From positions 610,939 to 674,938 of the forward strand of contig QAOA01006617.1 of assembly GCA_003255065.1 (NCBI GenBank): a stretch of 64,000 nucleotides of DNA, in the 5' to 3' direction. The translations under genes were made by a program, and so were the position numbers. This stretch comes from Cercis canadensis (taxonomy: Eukaryota > Streptophyta > Magnoliopsida > Fabales > Fabaceae). The notes under the pieces are model-generated. The model saw only the letters and a program-made list of their open reading frames with translations. It made no database searches and was not told the DNA's origin. Shown here one piece after another: positions 26,301 to 36,782 of the stretch. The stretch's first letter is position 1; the number at the start of each line of letters is the position of its first letter.

Positions 26301-29300
26301 AACCAAAATCTTCCACAAAGATGAAAGAGATTTGGTGCTTATTTACATTTCAAGCAAATGAACTTATACAGCATATTCTACTAATTTCTTATTTTGTTCT
26401 ATCAGTGGCATTCTGTTAAGCTTATAACTGATAGCATTTTTGCAGGAAGGACTTGACCAACCTGCTTCCCTGTCTGTCAATATGTCACGTCCAGCAAGTC
26501 ACAATGGATTTGGTGATATTTTGGATTCAACTGGCATGGTTGATCGTCATCCAACAGGATTATGTAATGGAGTGGAGTCCTTGGATGGCTTTCATTCTGC
26601 AGCTGCTACTCCTGGTCTGGTTGGACTTCAGAACCCTGGTGTTACAGTTTCTCATAGTTTTGTATCTGCTGTGGGTACATCTCTGTCAAGGAGTGCAACC
26701 CCTGAGCCACAAGTCATTGGTAGGCCTCTTGGATCTGCACTTCCTCCTGTGGGCAGTAAAGTTTGCTCTGTGGAGAAGAATCTTGTTGGCTTGATTGCCC
26801 AGAATGGTCACTCTTCCAGTATGACTGAACTTGCTGACATGATGTCGTCTTTATCTGGGTTAAATTTATCTAATGCTAGACATGCAGAGCATGATAGTCT
26901 TTTGAAATCTCAGCTACAAATGGAAGTTAATAATCGGCCCAATTTCCTCTTAAGCGCTCCTAATATTGATAAAAACTTCATTGATTTATCCAAACAGAAT
27001 GAGATTGTAACAAACCTTAACACGATGAGCGCCAATGAGCAAGTCAATTTAATGAAAAGAACTTCTTCTTCTGCTAGTCTTCGGTCAAAAATGTATTCTA
27101 CTGGATTTGGAAGTTCAGAGGTATCAAGTGGCCATCAAAATTCTGCAAGTTTGCCAAATATGGAATTTGCTGGCCATGTTCCTGGTGCTTTTCTTTCAAA
27201 CTCAAAGTTGAATGCTATGCATAATAATCATCTTGATGCAGGTCATTTTCCTCTCTCTTTCTCTTTCTTTTACTGCTCTCTTTTCTCTACAAAATAATTT
27301 AAGCTATCAGTGAATTTTAGTGTAAAGAGTTAGCATTGACAGTTTGGTTTTTGGATTCCAGCTTTGAGGGGTCGTGGTGATGGACAATGTTTAGATACAC
27401 TAGGAAATCAAGTTGGTCCTGACCTTCATTCCACAACTTTGGACCCACGCTTCATCCAGTCCTTGCATCAAAGTTCTGATTACTTGGTGCATGGGATGAA
27501 TACTCCAGCTGATTCTTCTCAAGTGAGAAATTTCTCTAATACTTCACATGGAGACTTGGAGGATCTTCAGAAAGCATATCTTGAGACACTTATTGCTCAA
27601 CAAAAGGAACAATATGAACTTCTGGGTAAATCTGGGCTTATTAATTATGGTTATTTTGGGAATCAACCATATGGTGTTGGCTTACCATATTCAGGAAAGA
27701 GGGTTGCAAATTCCTTAGTTCCATCTCTTGGATCCGGAAATCCGCTGTTTGAGAATGAGCATATATCACACTTAAATTCTATGATGAGAAGTTCAATGGG
27801 AGGTTCTGTTGGGTCATGGCATTCTGATATTGGCAATAACATGGAGGGACGGTTTCCTTCTTCCTTACTTGATGAGTTCAAGAACAATAAGGCTAGATCT
27901 TTTGAACTTTCTGATATTGTTGATCATGTGGTTCAATTCAGGTATGGATCTTGCAGTTCTAGTGTGTTTTTTTGTAATGAATTGTTTTTGGAAGTTTGAA
28001 TTGATAATCTGTGCCATATGCAGTACTGATCAGTATGGGAGTCGCTTTATTCAGCAGAAATTAGAAACAGCCTCAGTAGAAGAAAAAACCAAGATATTTC
28101 CTGAGATCATTCCTCATGCTCGTACTTTGATGACTGATGTCTTTGGCAACTATGTGATACAGAAAGTATATTTAGCTTCTATTTTCAAGTTATGTAACAT
28201 TGAAACTCTTTTTTAAAGTTATTGATTATAGAATCTGATGTTTGAATTTTCAGTTTTTTGAGCATGGTACAGAAAGCCAACGAAAGGAACTAGCCAACCA
28301 ACTTACTGGTCATGTCTTACCTCTCAGTCTGCAAATGTATGGTTGCAGAGTGATTCAGAAGGTATTTTTTGTCTCTTTTCATGGATAAAAAAAAAAGGTG
28401 CCTTTTTTGTCTTTGTATTGTGATATTATTCCTATTCATATGCAGTAGCTCATGCCTGACACTTGAAGCCTCATTTCTTCTATGTTTGCATAACATGTTC
28501 TGTCTTGACTTGGTAGACTTTAGTGCTCTGTCTAAGTGCCCGGTGACCTTGTTTGTACATATCATTCACTAGTTTCTGCTCAGTGGTCTTTGATGCATGC
28601 CTACTATGTTGTCATAAAAGTACATAATGGATTAGTTGAGATATTTTATATCTTTCTTTCTACTTCTGCAGTACCCGAATATATAGGTTTCTTATCTCAT
28701 ATCATAATGTGATCAATAGATATCACAACAAATTATAAGATTTGATCATCCTTAGGTATTTATTCATTAGGGTTAATAAATAGAATTTAGGTTTTATTTG
28801 TTTGACTCTGGATGTTGACAAATACTCATTTTTTACAAGATTGTTATAAATATGGCTAGAAAAAAGTGTAAACAGGTTATAACTGCATCCATGTATGAAT
28901 TTCTCTTGTATGCGGTTCCTATTAAAAAAGTTGAGCTTCTTCCATTTTATGTAAAGATGTGAGCATTTTGTAGAAAAGGTTTTCTTATAAGGTGGGATAA
29001 CCACAATGGTTTCCTCTTTTCTTGCATGAATTTTATTCGTGCTTATGGTTAGTAAAATTATATGGTTTTTGTTTATAATGCTAAACTTTAGGCATTTTGA
29101 TCTCCTGATTTTCTTCCCTTCCTTATTTATTCTTGGATACACAGAGAAAATATATTATTTATCTTATATCTTGCCTATCCATATTTAACCACAGGCCTTG
29201 GAGGTGGTTGATGTGGATCAGCAGACTCAAATGGTTTCAGAGCTTGATGGTGCTGTAATGAAATGTGTACGTGATCAAAATGGTAACCATGTTATTCAGA

Positions 29301-31826
29301 AATGTATAGAGTGTGTCCCTCAAGATCGAATTCAGTTTATTGTCTCATCTTTCTATGGGCAAGTCATCGCACTTTCTACCCATCCTTATGGTTGCAGAGT
29401 TATTCAGGTTAGATTTTTCTGCATTATATTTTGATTCAATTGAGGCAGTTATGAAAGCTCTTGTTTTCTATCTATGTAACACTTTACGCGGATGCTAACA
29501 GAGGGTCCTTGAACACTGTGATGATCCAAATACGCAAAAAATTGTCATGGATGAAATCATGCCATGTGTCTGCACTTTAGCACAAGATCAATATGGGAAT
29601 TATGTTATTCAGGTATGTAGGATTTGGTGTTTGAATTTGTTACATGTTGATGATTGCCTGATTGGGATGTGGTCACTGGTTATCCATGATTTAATAGGAC
29701 TATTTAGAAATGGAGCTTATCCATTTCTGGACAGCTGTTGTCTTGATTTTGGCTTTTCCAATTGAAGGATTTGTTCTTTGTGGTTGTGAATGTTCCTATT
29801 TCCCAAAATTAAAAAAATTGACACTGAAAAGGAAAAAGCTAATAATGACACATTATAGCACTTGTATATACCATCAATTGTAACTGTTAATCCTGATATA
29901 ATTCTGCTCTTGAGTTAAGATGTGGGGGCCTCATTGCCAATGGTTATAAGAATTAGTATCACCACTTGGGTATCTTATTTAACCGCCAATAATTTTGTGA
30001 TGAGCTGATGTAAGTTTTGGGTTTCATGGTCTGAAGATTGTTTTTAGCTGCAAATAAGGTTTCTGAGGTTGCTTGCTCTCTGTTTTGTTAATTTGATGCC
30101 TCCGATACATTGACATTTTTTTTTTCTGTTACAACTTTTGCTTATTGATTTATGCCAATTTATGTCTCAATCTATCTATAACATATTTGTTTTTTCACTT
30201 ACTCTTTAGTGACCACTATACTATACTATTCTTTGATAGCATGTCCTGGAACATGGTAAACCACATGAACGGTCTGCTATTATCTGCAAGCTGGCTGGAC
30301 AAATTGTGAAAATGAGTCAGCAGAAATTTGCATCTAATGTTGTCGAGAAGTGCTTGGCTTTTGGCAGTCCTGAAGAGCGCCAGATTTTGGTTAATGAAAT
30401 GCTTGGTACCTCTGATGAGAATGAGCCCTTGCAGGTTTGTCTCTGTTTTATCAAGGCTCCATTAACCTATTGCTCAAATTCTGCATACCTTTGAATTTAA
30501 TATCAACAGATGAGATTAATGTGTAATTTATATTTTTGTTAGATCAGATTTCAAAAATCTGTTGTGTTTTCACTTTCCATTTCTTTAATGTTAAACAGAC
30601 AAAGAAAAATTAATTATATCAACCAAAATACTGAAAATTCTCACTCTTAGGTAAATTTTCACCATATATCTGGCCTTGGTCCCACTTTGTTTAATTTCTA
30701 ACGTTTTTGGTGACTGCCTACCCCCGCTCTAGTCTTTCTAATCTGGAGAATACTATTTGCAAATAGCATACAACTAAAACCCTTGTCCTTGTAAGCTCAT
30801 ATATCACCCATGTCATGCTACTCCTGGGGGTCTATTTTCAATATTTTGCAAATAGTGAGTACCCTATTGGTTTTCATATAAGATTTGTTTTCAGGTACAT
30901 TGACATAGTTTCTTCCTGATGTCAACTTACCCTCTTCACTGCTCCAGTTTCGCAGTATATATGGGTTACTGTGTTAGGATTGTTATAGATATTGTGTGGA
31001 ATGAAGGAGTGAGTGGGTATGTTCTTGTGTGTCCTGACTACGTAGACCTGTAAACCGTGTGGTTTGTTTCATCACAAAGCATATAAGCACTTTGAATTTT
31101 GGGCATGGTGGGAAGAATGAAAATAGAGGTGAAAACTATTTTACCTATTACTTGGAAACTAAGTCAAATCTGAGCGAAAAAATAAAGGAACATATACAAG
31201 GAGATTAATTTCATCTTAGGACCACGAAAATCAATCTCTCCGATAATGGAGAAAAAAAAGAAGAGATACTAAGCGCACAAGTCTATATTATTTGGGAATT
31301 GCATGATTATCCTTACCAAATTTTTATCTCAATAAAAGGTGAAGGTTGTCTCTGAACTTTACGGTCCATACTTTTCTCCTTTTTATTCTTTGATTTTCCC
31401 AAACAACAGAAAATTCTATTGTCTAAATTATATTTTAGGGATTCCTTATCTGTAAAAGGTCTAGTATAAAATTAGATTGTAGTTTATCATATTCATCAAA
31501 TTACAAATACCCATTGACTGATAACGTAACATGGAAATTTGTAGGCTATGATGAAGGATCCTTTTGGAAATTATGTTGTGCAAAAGGTTCTTGAGACTTG
31601 TGATGATCAAAGTCTTGAATTGATTCTTTCGCGCATCAAGGTTCATTTAAATGCCCTGAAGAGGTACACATATGGCAAACATATAGTGTCTCGCATTGAG
31701 AAGCTCATAACAACTGGAGGTAAGGAATGCAGAGATTTCTTATATAAAATTGAATTTGTTTCTGAAGCATCTTGGTTACTTATAAACCCCTCATTTGCAG
31801 AAAGGCGCATTGGATTGTTGGCTTAG
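23310..31826 (+). CDS. APUM5: Pumilio/Puf RNA-binding protein, APUM group I (APUM5-like)
   Basis: Predicted 1004-aa regulator that binds UGUA-type motifs in mRNA 3'UTRs to repress translation or trigger decay. Coding exons: 23310-23978, 26446-27241, 27362-27941, 28024-28165, 28254-28361, 29195-29407, 29502-29612, 30240-30434, 31545-31719, 31801-31826. The N-terminal half is low complexity with the plant motif [12 protein letters not shown] at about residue 53. The Puf domain covers about residues 660-1000. Its eight repeats carry, in order, SRFIQ, NYVIQ, CRVIQ, NHVIQ, CRVIQ, NYVIQ, SNVVEK and NYVVQ: the complete classical recognition code. The terminal GERRIGLLA also fits. The start is the first in-frame ATG; the frame extends six bases upstream only to a TTG. 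Intron 1 is 2.5 kb and holds two single-N sites. The last intron (81 nt) has no stop and keeps frame. APUM5 rather than APUM4 or APUM6 is a judgement. Confidence 0.93.
24922..24955. repeat. Poly-T tract with one N
   Basis: Homopolymer T in Pumilio intron 1 with N at 24944; length unresolved. Confidence 0.85.
25090..25350 (+). repeat. Direct duplication (130 bp x2) joined by a single N
   Basis: 25090-25219 and 25221-25350 differ at one base and flank an N at 25220, in Pumilio intron 1. Assembly signature. Confidence 0.9.
31720..31800 (+). other. In-frame, stop-free terminal intron of the Pumilio gene
   Basis: Length 81 nt (27 codons), donor GAG|GTAAGG, acceptor CATTTGCAG. Splicing gives [11 protein letters not shown]; retention inserts 27 residues between TTG and ERRIGLLA and keeps the same stop. 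The spliced form matches the Puf family C-terminus. Confidence 0.7.
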
Positions 31827-33021
31827 TTTACTTTCTCCAGCATAGTTACTGAGGACAAGTCTTGTTCTGTCACCACATTTTGTACAGCTAACACGGATGT
31901 TAATATTAGCAAGTTTCCTCTGCAAGTCTTATCTATGGAGATGAGAGTGTTGTAGCTAAACACAGTCAGCCGGGCCGCTGCAATAAATTAATTTACTCCT
32001 CCTTTTGATTTTGTCACTATTATTTAGAAGAAAACTCCAAAAGGAGATTTGACCTAGGAAGTAAAGAGTAGAATGATGCCAATTTGTTCTCAGAACCTAG
32101 TCCATTGTCAGTAAAGCAACTCAAGTGTAAATGATTATTTGCAGTATCAGAGCAGTAGCAGAGTTCATATTAGGCTCTAAACTTCTATTTGCATGTATGT
32201 AAATATACTGCAATTTTCTTGAGCAGATGTCTTTTGTCACTTCCATTATTCACTAAGATTGCATTCTCTTCCCTGAGTTACATTTGCCTGGACTGTATCT
32301 TTGATTTTGTGTATAGAAGTGAGTTGTCCACAAGTCCAGTAACCCAAGTGTACATTTTTTGGTAAATGTGAATAAATTACCCTTAAGATAAGTAATGTGA
32401 TTGCACGTTGTGTTTGCACTTGTTGAGATTTGGATATATAACACTGGGATAAACATAATACAATTTACTTATATGAACTTGAGTTTGTTAAATGAGTCAA
32501 TCTAAGATATTACAGATATAATCTCAACTTTCTAATTCATAAAAAAGACAGAATTGGTTTACCTCAAAATTGGAATAATTGATATTATTAAAAGGAAAAA
32601 AAAAAAAAAAGCAGCATGGCGTTAGAAAATATACCAAGAAATTCCAATGGTATCAGTTATAAATTATAACGGAAAGGCTAATGTTATCATCTCAGGATTG
32701 AACATAAGTAAAATAACTCGCATTTGTTAGATATTAGTACAATTAAAATCTCATGTACATGAACACCTTCGTATATGATATTTCAGTGCATCATTTCCTA
32801 TCACTTTACATTAAGCACACTATGGGGTGTGCTTTGAACGAATGTGACTCACCTAAATATAAAATATGTACATACAATGAGTTCATGTAAGCAATGCATG
32901 TTATCAGCAGTGCTACTCTTGATACATGCGAATATATATGTTGCTCATTGGCCTTTTCCACTTTTCATGAATACCTTTGGATAAGTCTAGTTTTATATCC
33001 AGATACTCGTCACAAAGAGCA
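31827..33021. other. Convergent 3' region between the Pumilio and WTF9-type genes
   Basis: The Pumilio gene (+) and the PORR gene (-) end toward each other, so this 1.2 kb should contain both 3'UTRs. It has AT-rich stretches and a poly-A tract near 32597. No other gene seen. Confidence 0.6.
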
Positions 33022-34263
33022 CTAGGCCATCTCACTGCACCCTTCATCCACATAATCCAAATCTAAATCCAGTTTCGGAGTATTGCTATTACAAGATTGA
33101 TTATTCATTCTCTTATTCCTCAAAATCACTTTTGATACCTTCATCAACTTGATGTACTTCTTCCTCACCCTCAATAGTGGATGCTCCTCTATGGCTGATT
33201 TACTTCTGTAAGCTTCCTTAAGAATAGCTGTACAAGTCTTGTTCTGGAAAGAGAGATAAAACATATGGGGATGCCTCTCAAACGCCTTGTGCACTTTCTG
33301 TGGCAACCCAAAATACTTCTTAAGGCAAAGAAGCTTCTTCCTCTCTGCTGAATGCTCAACAAAAAGGGAAAGCAGTTCATGAAGAACCCCCACAAGTCGT
33401 TTCTCTGCTATGTCACTGTTTGGATCCAAATTTGAGAATTCCTCATAAGGTGAAATATAAGGAAGCTCTTGAAATTTATTTAGCCAATCCTCAATCTTAT
33501 TCCTCAGCCTTAATCCCTTTGATGGAAAAAGAGGAAATTTGATGGCCTCCATTGCTCCATCAAAGCTCATACCTCTTTGCATGGCGTTCTTCTGCATCAT
33601 GGACCAAACCTTTACCCTGCTTTCAACAGCCAATCCCTTGAATCCTTCTTCCATCTCCACAAACCTGAAAGACTCATCGAGATTCTGTTCTGGGTACCAC
33701 AAAAAATCATCAGGCAACCCCAGATACCACTGCATTCCTTGGATTATCTTTAAAGGCAGAACATTCTCTCTGCTCATCAATATCATCTTCTTTAACCTGG
33801 CTCTTAAGTCCTCCCTGCATTCTTCATAAACTGTCTTTTCATCCCTATCAATATCATTAGCTTCTGAGGTCAACCTGAACCAAGGAAGATTGTATTTAGG
33901 ACCAGTATACTCCTCAAAAATAGATGGATATTGCCTCATAAATCTTGCGACCTTCATGGGCACACCCAACTCTAATCCCCTCTTTGACACTGCAGAGATT
34001 GGGAGGCAACCATTGGGTTCTTGGACAATGCAGTTTTTGAGGGCAATGACAGGCTTCAGCTGTATGGACCGGTGGATGTGTTCAATTGATTCATAGTACA
34101 AGTCTTGCTTCCAGTCCATGTACACATTTACATAGGTGGATTTCTGGATGTGTAAAAAAGGAGGATATGAGATCCTGTGTATGAAAGAAAAGACGGAGTT
34201 TTCAGAGAGACTAAACAGCTTTTTAAGGGTTTTCAGTGCAGGTTTCTTGAAGTTTAAGAACAT
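33022..34263 (-). CDS. WTF9: PORR-domain organelle RNA splicing protein, WTF9-type
   Basis: Single-exon 413-aa protein of the plant organelle RNA recognition (PORR) family. WTF9 of Arabidopsis is mitochondrial and needed for splicing group II introns in the ribosomal protein and cytochrome maturation genes rpl2 and ccmFC. Residues 1 to about 40 are Lys/Ser/Phe-rich without acidic clusters, as in a mitochondrial presequence. The PORR domain covers about residues 45-375, starting YVNVYMDWKQDLYYESIEHI. It also contains PMKVARFMRQYPSIFEEY, GLPDDFLWYP, SDIAEKRLVGVLHELLSLF, FGLPQKVHKAFERHP and LRVRKKYIKLM. The open frame reaches 34287 only through a GTG; the first ATG is at 34263. The C-terminus ends in an acidic DLDLDYVDEG tail. 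A 5'UTR intron probably lies upstream (34393-35194). Confidence 0.93.
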   Translation of the reverse strand: MFLNFKKPALKTLKKLFSLSENSVFSFIHRISYPPFLHIQKSTYVNVYMDWKQDLYYESIEHIHRSIQLKPVIALKNCIVQEPNGCLPISAVSKRGLELGVPMKVARFMRQYPSIFEEYTGPKYNLPWFRLTSEANDIDRDEKTVYEECREDLRARLKKMILMSRENVLPLKIIQGMQWYLGLPDDFLWYPEQNLDESFRFVEMEEGFKGLAVESRVKVWSMMQKNAMQRGMSFDGAMEAIKFPLFPSKGLRLRNKIEDWLNKFQELPYISPYEEFSNLDPNSDIAEKRLVGVLHELLSLFVEHSAERKKLLCLKKYFGLPQKVHKAFERHPHMFYLSFQNKTCTAILKEAYRSKSAIEEHPLLRVRKKYIKLMKVSKVILRNKRMNNQSCNSNTPKLDLDLDYVDEGCSEMA

Positions 34264-35470
34264 CGAATGAAAACTCGAAGGTAGCACTTGTTTATTTGCC
34301 TTGCCAGCAAAAGGAATGGTGAAGGCTCTGAATTATTAGGGTTTTGATTGACAATAGCTTTTTGAGAGCGCTTAGTGATAAGAGAGTTTGCCCTGTAGAA
34401 GGTAAAGGAAAGGGAATGATTCAACTGGAAATTCTACAAAAGATTAAGTCCATATAATATTAATTAAAAGAATGATGGCACACTTTTAGCAAAAGGCAAA
34501 TAAGAAAAGTATAATTAATCAACATGATAGACTGCCCAAAATACAAATTGCCAGCCTTTTTTGCTAACATTTTCTATTTACATATAACTAAAAAAAAGCA
34601 CAATGTTCTTGATGCCATGGTAGAATAATTAATATAACCATTGTCACATATCACAAAGCGAAAAGCATAACAAGCTCTACTCCAGAATCTGTGAGGACTG
34701 ATCTCACGAATAAACCTATTTTCTTATCACCCTTATCCACCTACATATTCGCATGCTAGCATTACCAACACAGTCAAAATCATTATGCCATATTGAAACC
34801 AGGTACAATTCAGCATTCATGCCACTGGCTGAAAGAATTTCAGGTCCCCTCTTCTATTGATGCATAATAAACCACAGAATCAACCACAATTTCAAGTTAA
34901 AGATGGAATCAACCACACAGGTAACCCTATCAATTCCATGACAAAAAAAAAAATAAGAGAATAAAATCCANAAAAAAAAAAAAAGAGAATAAAATCCACA
35001 AGCAAAATGTAGCCAATATCTATAGCATTTTCTGGGTCTTCACAGATAGGATCATAAATTTGAGGGTATATAATAAAATAACTGGGTGTAGCAATAACAT
35101 AACACTAAGCTATCTCAAAAACAACTGAGTTAATCAATGACAAGACATTATGCAATTCGCTAAGGCAGAATCTCTGTGTGCAATAGGTACACACCTCCAC
35201 CGCAAAGCAAGCAGAAGGGTCGTCAGTGAATGCTTCAACGAGAGCAACTTGGGTGCTAAGAAAATCCTAGCTCCACCGCATCAGGGCCTCACATGACACC
35301 ACACCTCTGAGCTTCTGAAGAATTCTCGCGTCCGGTGCTGTAGCCGCTGCGTGACGAGATGGGCCTGTGTTCTGCTATCTAACGAGAGAACACTGCGACG
35401 GCAATAGGTTTGTCTCGCCACTGTTACAGGGAAATGGGTATGATTTGCAATTTCACAAGGCAAAAGAGAG
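34264..35470 (-). promoter_or_regulatory. 5'UTR, probable 5'UTR intron and promoter of the WTF9-type gene
   Basis: On the minus strand a good donor (GGTGGAG|GTGTGTACC, intron first base 35194) pairs with a strong acceptor (TTTACCTTCTACAG ending at 34393), giving an 802-nt 5'UTR intron. Sequence from 35195 to about 35470 is markedly GC-richer than its surroundings and contains TGGGCC (35360-35365). This site II type element is frequent in promoters of nuclear genes for mitochondrial proteins. The putative intron includes the single-N duplication at 34971. Confidence 0.5.
34941..34998 (+). repeat. Short direct duplication joined by a single N
   Basis: An A-run plus AGAGAATAAAATCCA occurs before (34941-34970) and after (34972-34998) an N at 34971. 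Assembly signature. Confidence 0.8.
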
Positions 35471-36782
35471 TAACTTGAGGGCTACTGCCATGGGGGAAGA
35501 AGGAAATAGGAGGAATGCAATGGAGCAAAGCATGAAAAAGGGACAACTTTATTGTTTGATTCTAAAATTTGGAGGAAAAGATAAAAAAAAAAAAAATTAA
35601 TTTCTTTTATATTGTATAAAATGGTTTCTTTTTTAAAATTTGAAACTAAATAATAATTTTCTCATTCTATTCTATCATGTTAAAAAAATTAATTTCATTA
35701 ATTTTTAGTAGCAAATAATAATTTAATTTATTTTGTTATAGTCAAATTCTAAAAATTTCTAATACATTAATTAGGGTGTGAAGAGCTTAACTCAATGAAA
35801 AGTAGTCCTAGTTTCTTCACCTCTTTTTCTTATTCAAATTTTTTTCAATTACAAATACAATCATTATTAACTTATATGTTTAAAAAAAAAAACATTTAGG
35901 TGGTGGTATGAGCTAAACGGATAAAAATCTTATGAATAATTCTTAACACACATGATGGAAGTCTTTCTATAAATCCTTCTAGAATTATATTTTATATAAA
36001 TGGAGCTAAAAAAAAGTCTAAATTTTGAGTGTTAAACGGTCTGTCCTTGTCTTCCTTGCAGCATTATATACGAGTGACGAAGAATTGGCATGAATAAATA
36101 TGATAAAATTGTTATAATATTAATTGCTGAAACTAGGTTGTTTTCACAGCTCAGACTTCATAGACAACTTCCTCCAATCCTTATATGCAATATACCGATA
36201 GCAGAGTAAGAAATATAATTTTGCCAATTTAGTGGTCAAAATATGAGGATATAAATTTGTGTTTACTAGACAAAATTATTCATTTTTACCCATTACCATG
36301 CCCTATTGCATCTGTTTTTGTTTTTCTATATATTTTGATGAGTGGTAGATGCATGAAACTTTTAGAAACTTTTAACTAAAATATATGAAAGTAAAAGACG
36401 AGGACATGTGGTTGTAAGCAGCATAGTAGAACAGTACAAAACTAATGGAAGAAAAAATTTAAATGCCTTTCTATTTTCTGAAAATTTAAAGGATAACTAT
36501 GTACAAAAGAATAAATTCACTCTGTACATGGAATTAAAAAAAAAAAANAAAAAAAAAAAAAAGCTTATATGTACAAAATAATATAATAGGAAGAAGCGTT
36601 GGCAACAACACCAACACTGAAGCGAACCATATGACTCTACACTAGCATCACAAGGGTAAAAATATGCCGCTGAAAGAATAGCTCAATGACCACAAAGCCA
36701 TAAACAGGCCTAGAGAGATTCTTGTGCAATTGAAATGGAGCTTATGTTATGCATGAAATATTGCATCCATCGTGCACTGATC
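35471..36782. other. Intergenic region between the WTF9-type and OTU genes
   Basis: AT-rich; includes the presumed 3'UTR of the OTU gene near 36600-36782 and a poly-A tract with N at 36548. No gene recognised. Confidence 0.6.
36534..36562. repeat. Poly-A tract with one N
   Basis: Homopolymer A with N at 36548; length unresolved. Confidence 0.85.

Noticed and set aside
29002..29142. Minus-strand frame around 28723-29142
   Set aside because: AT-rich intron of the Pumilio gene; the peptide is Ile/Lys/Asn-rich and without structure.
33539..34096. Plus-strand frames opposite the PORR gene
   Set aside because: Shadows of a well-supported minus-strand coding sequence; no family resemblance or start context.
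35281..35600. Frames in both directions in the GC-rich island at 35.3-35.6 kb
   Set aside because: Better explained as promoter and non-coding first exon of the PORR gene; peptides have no family features.
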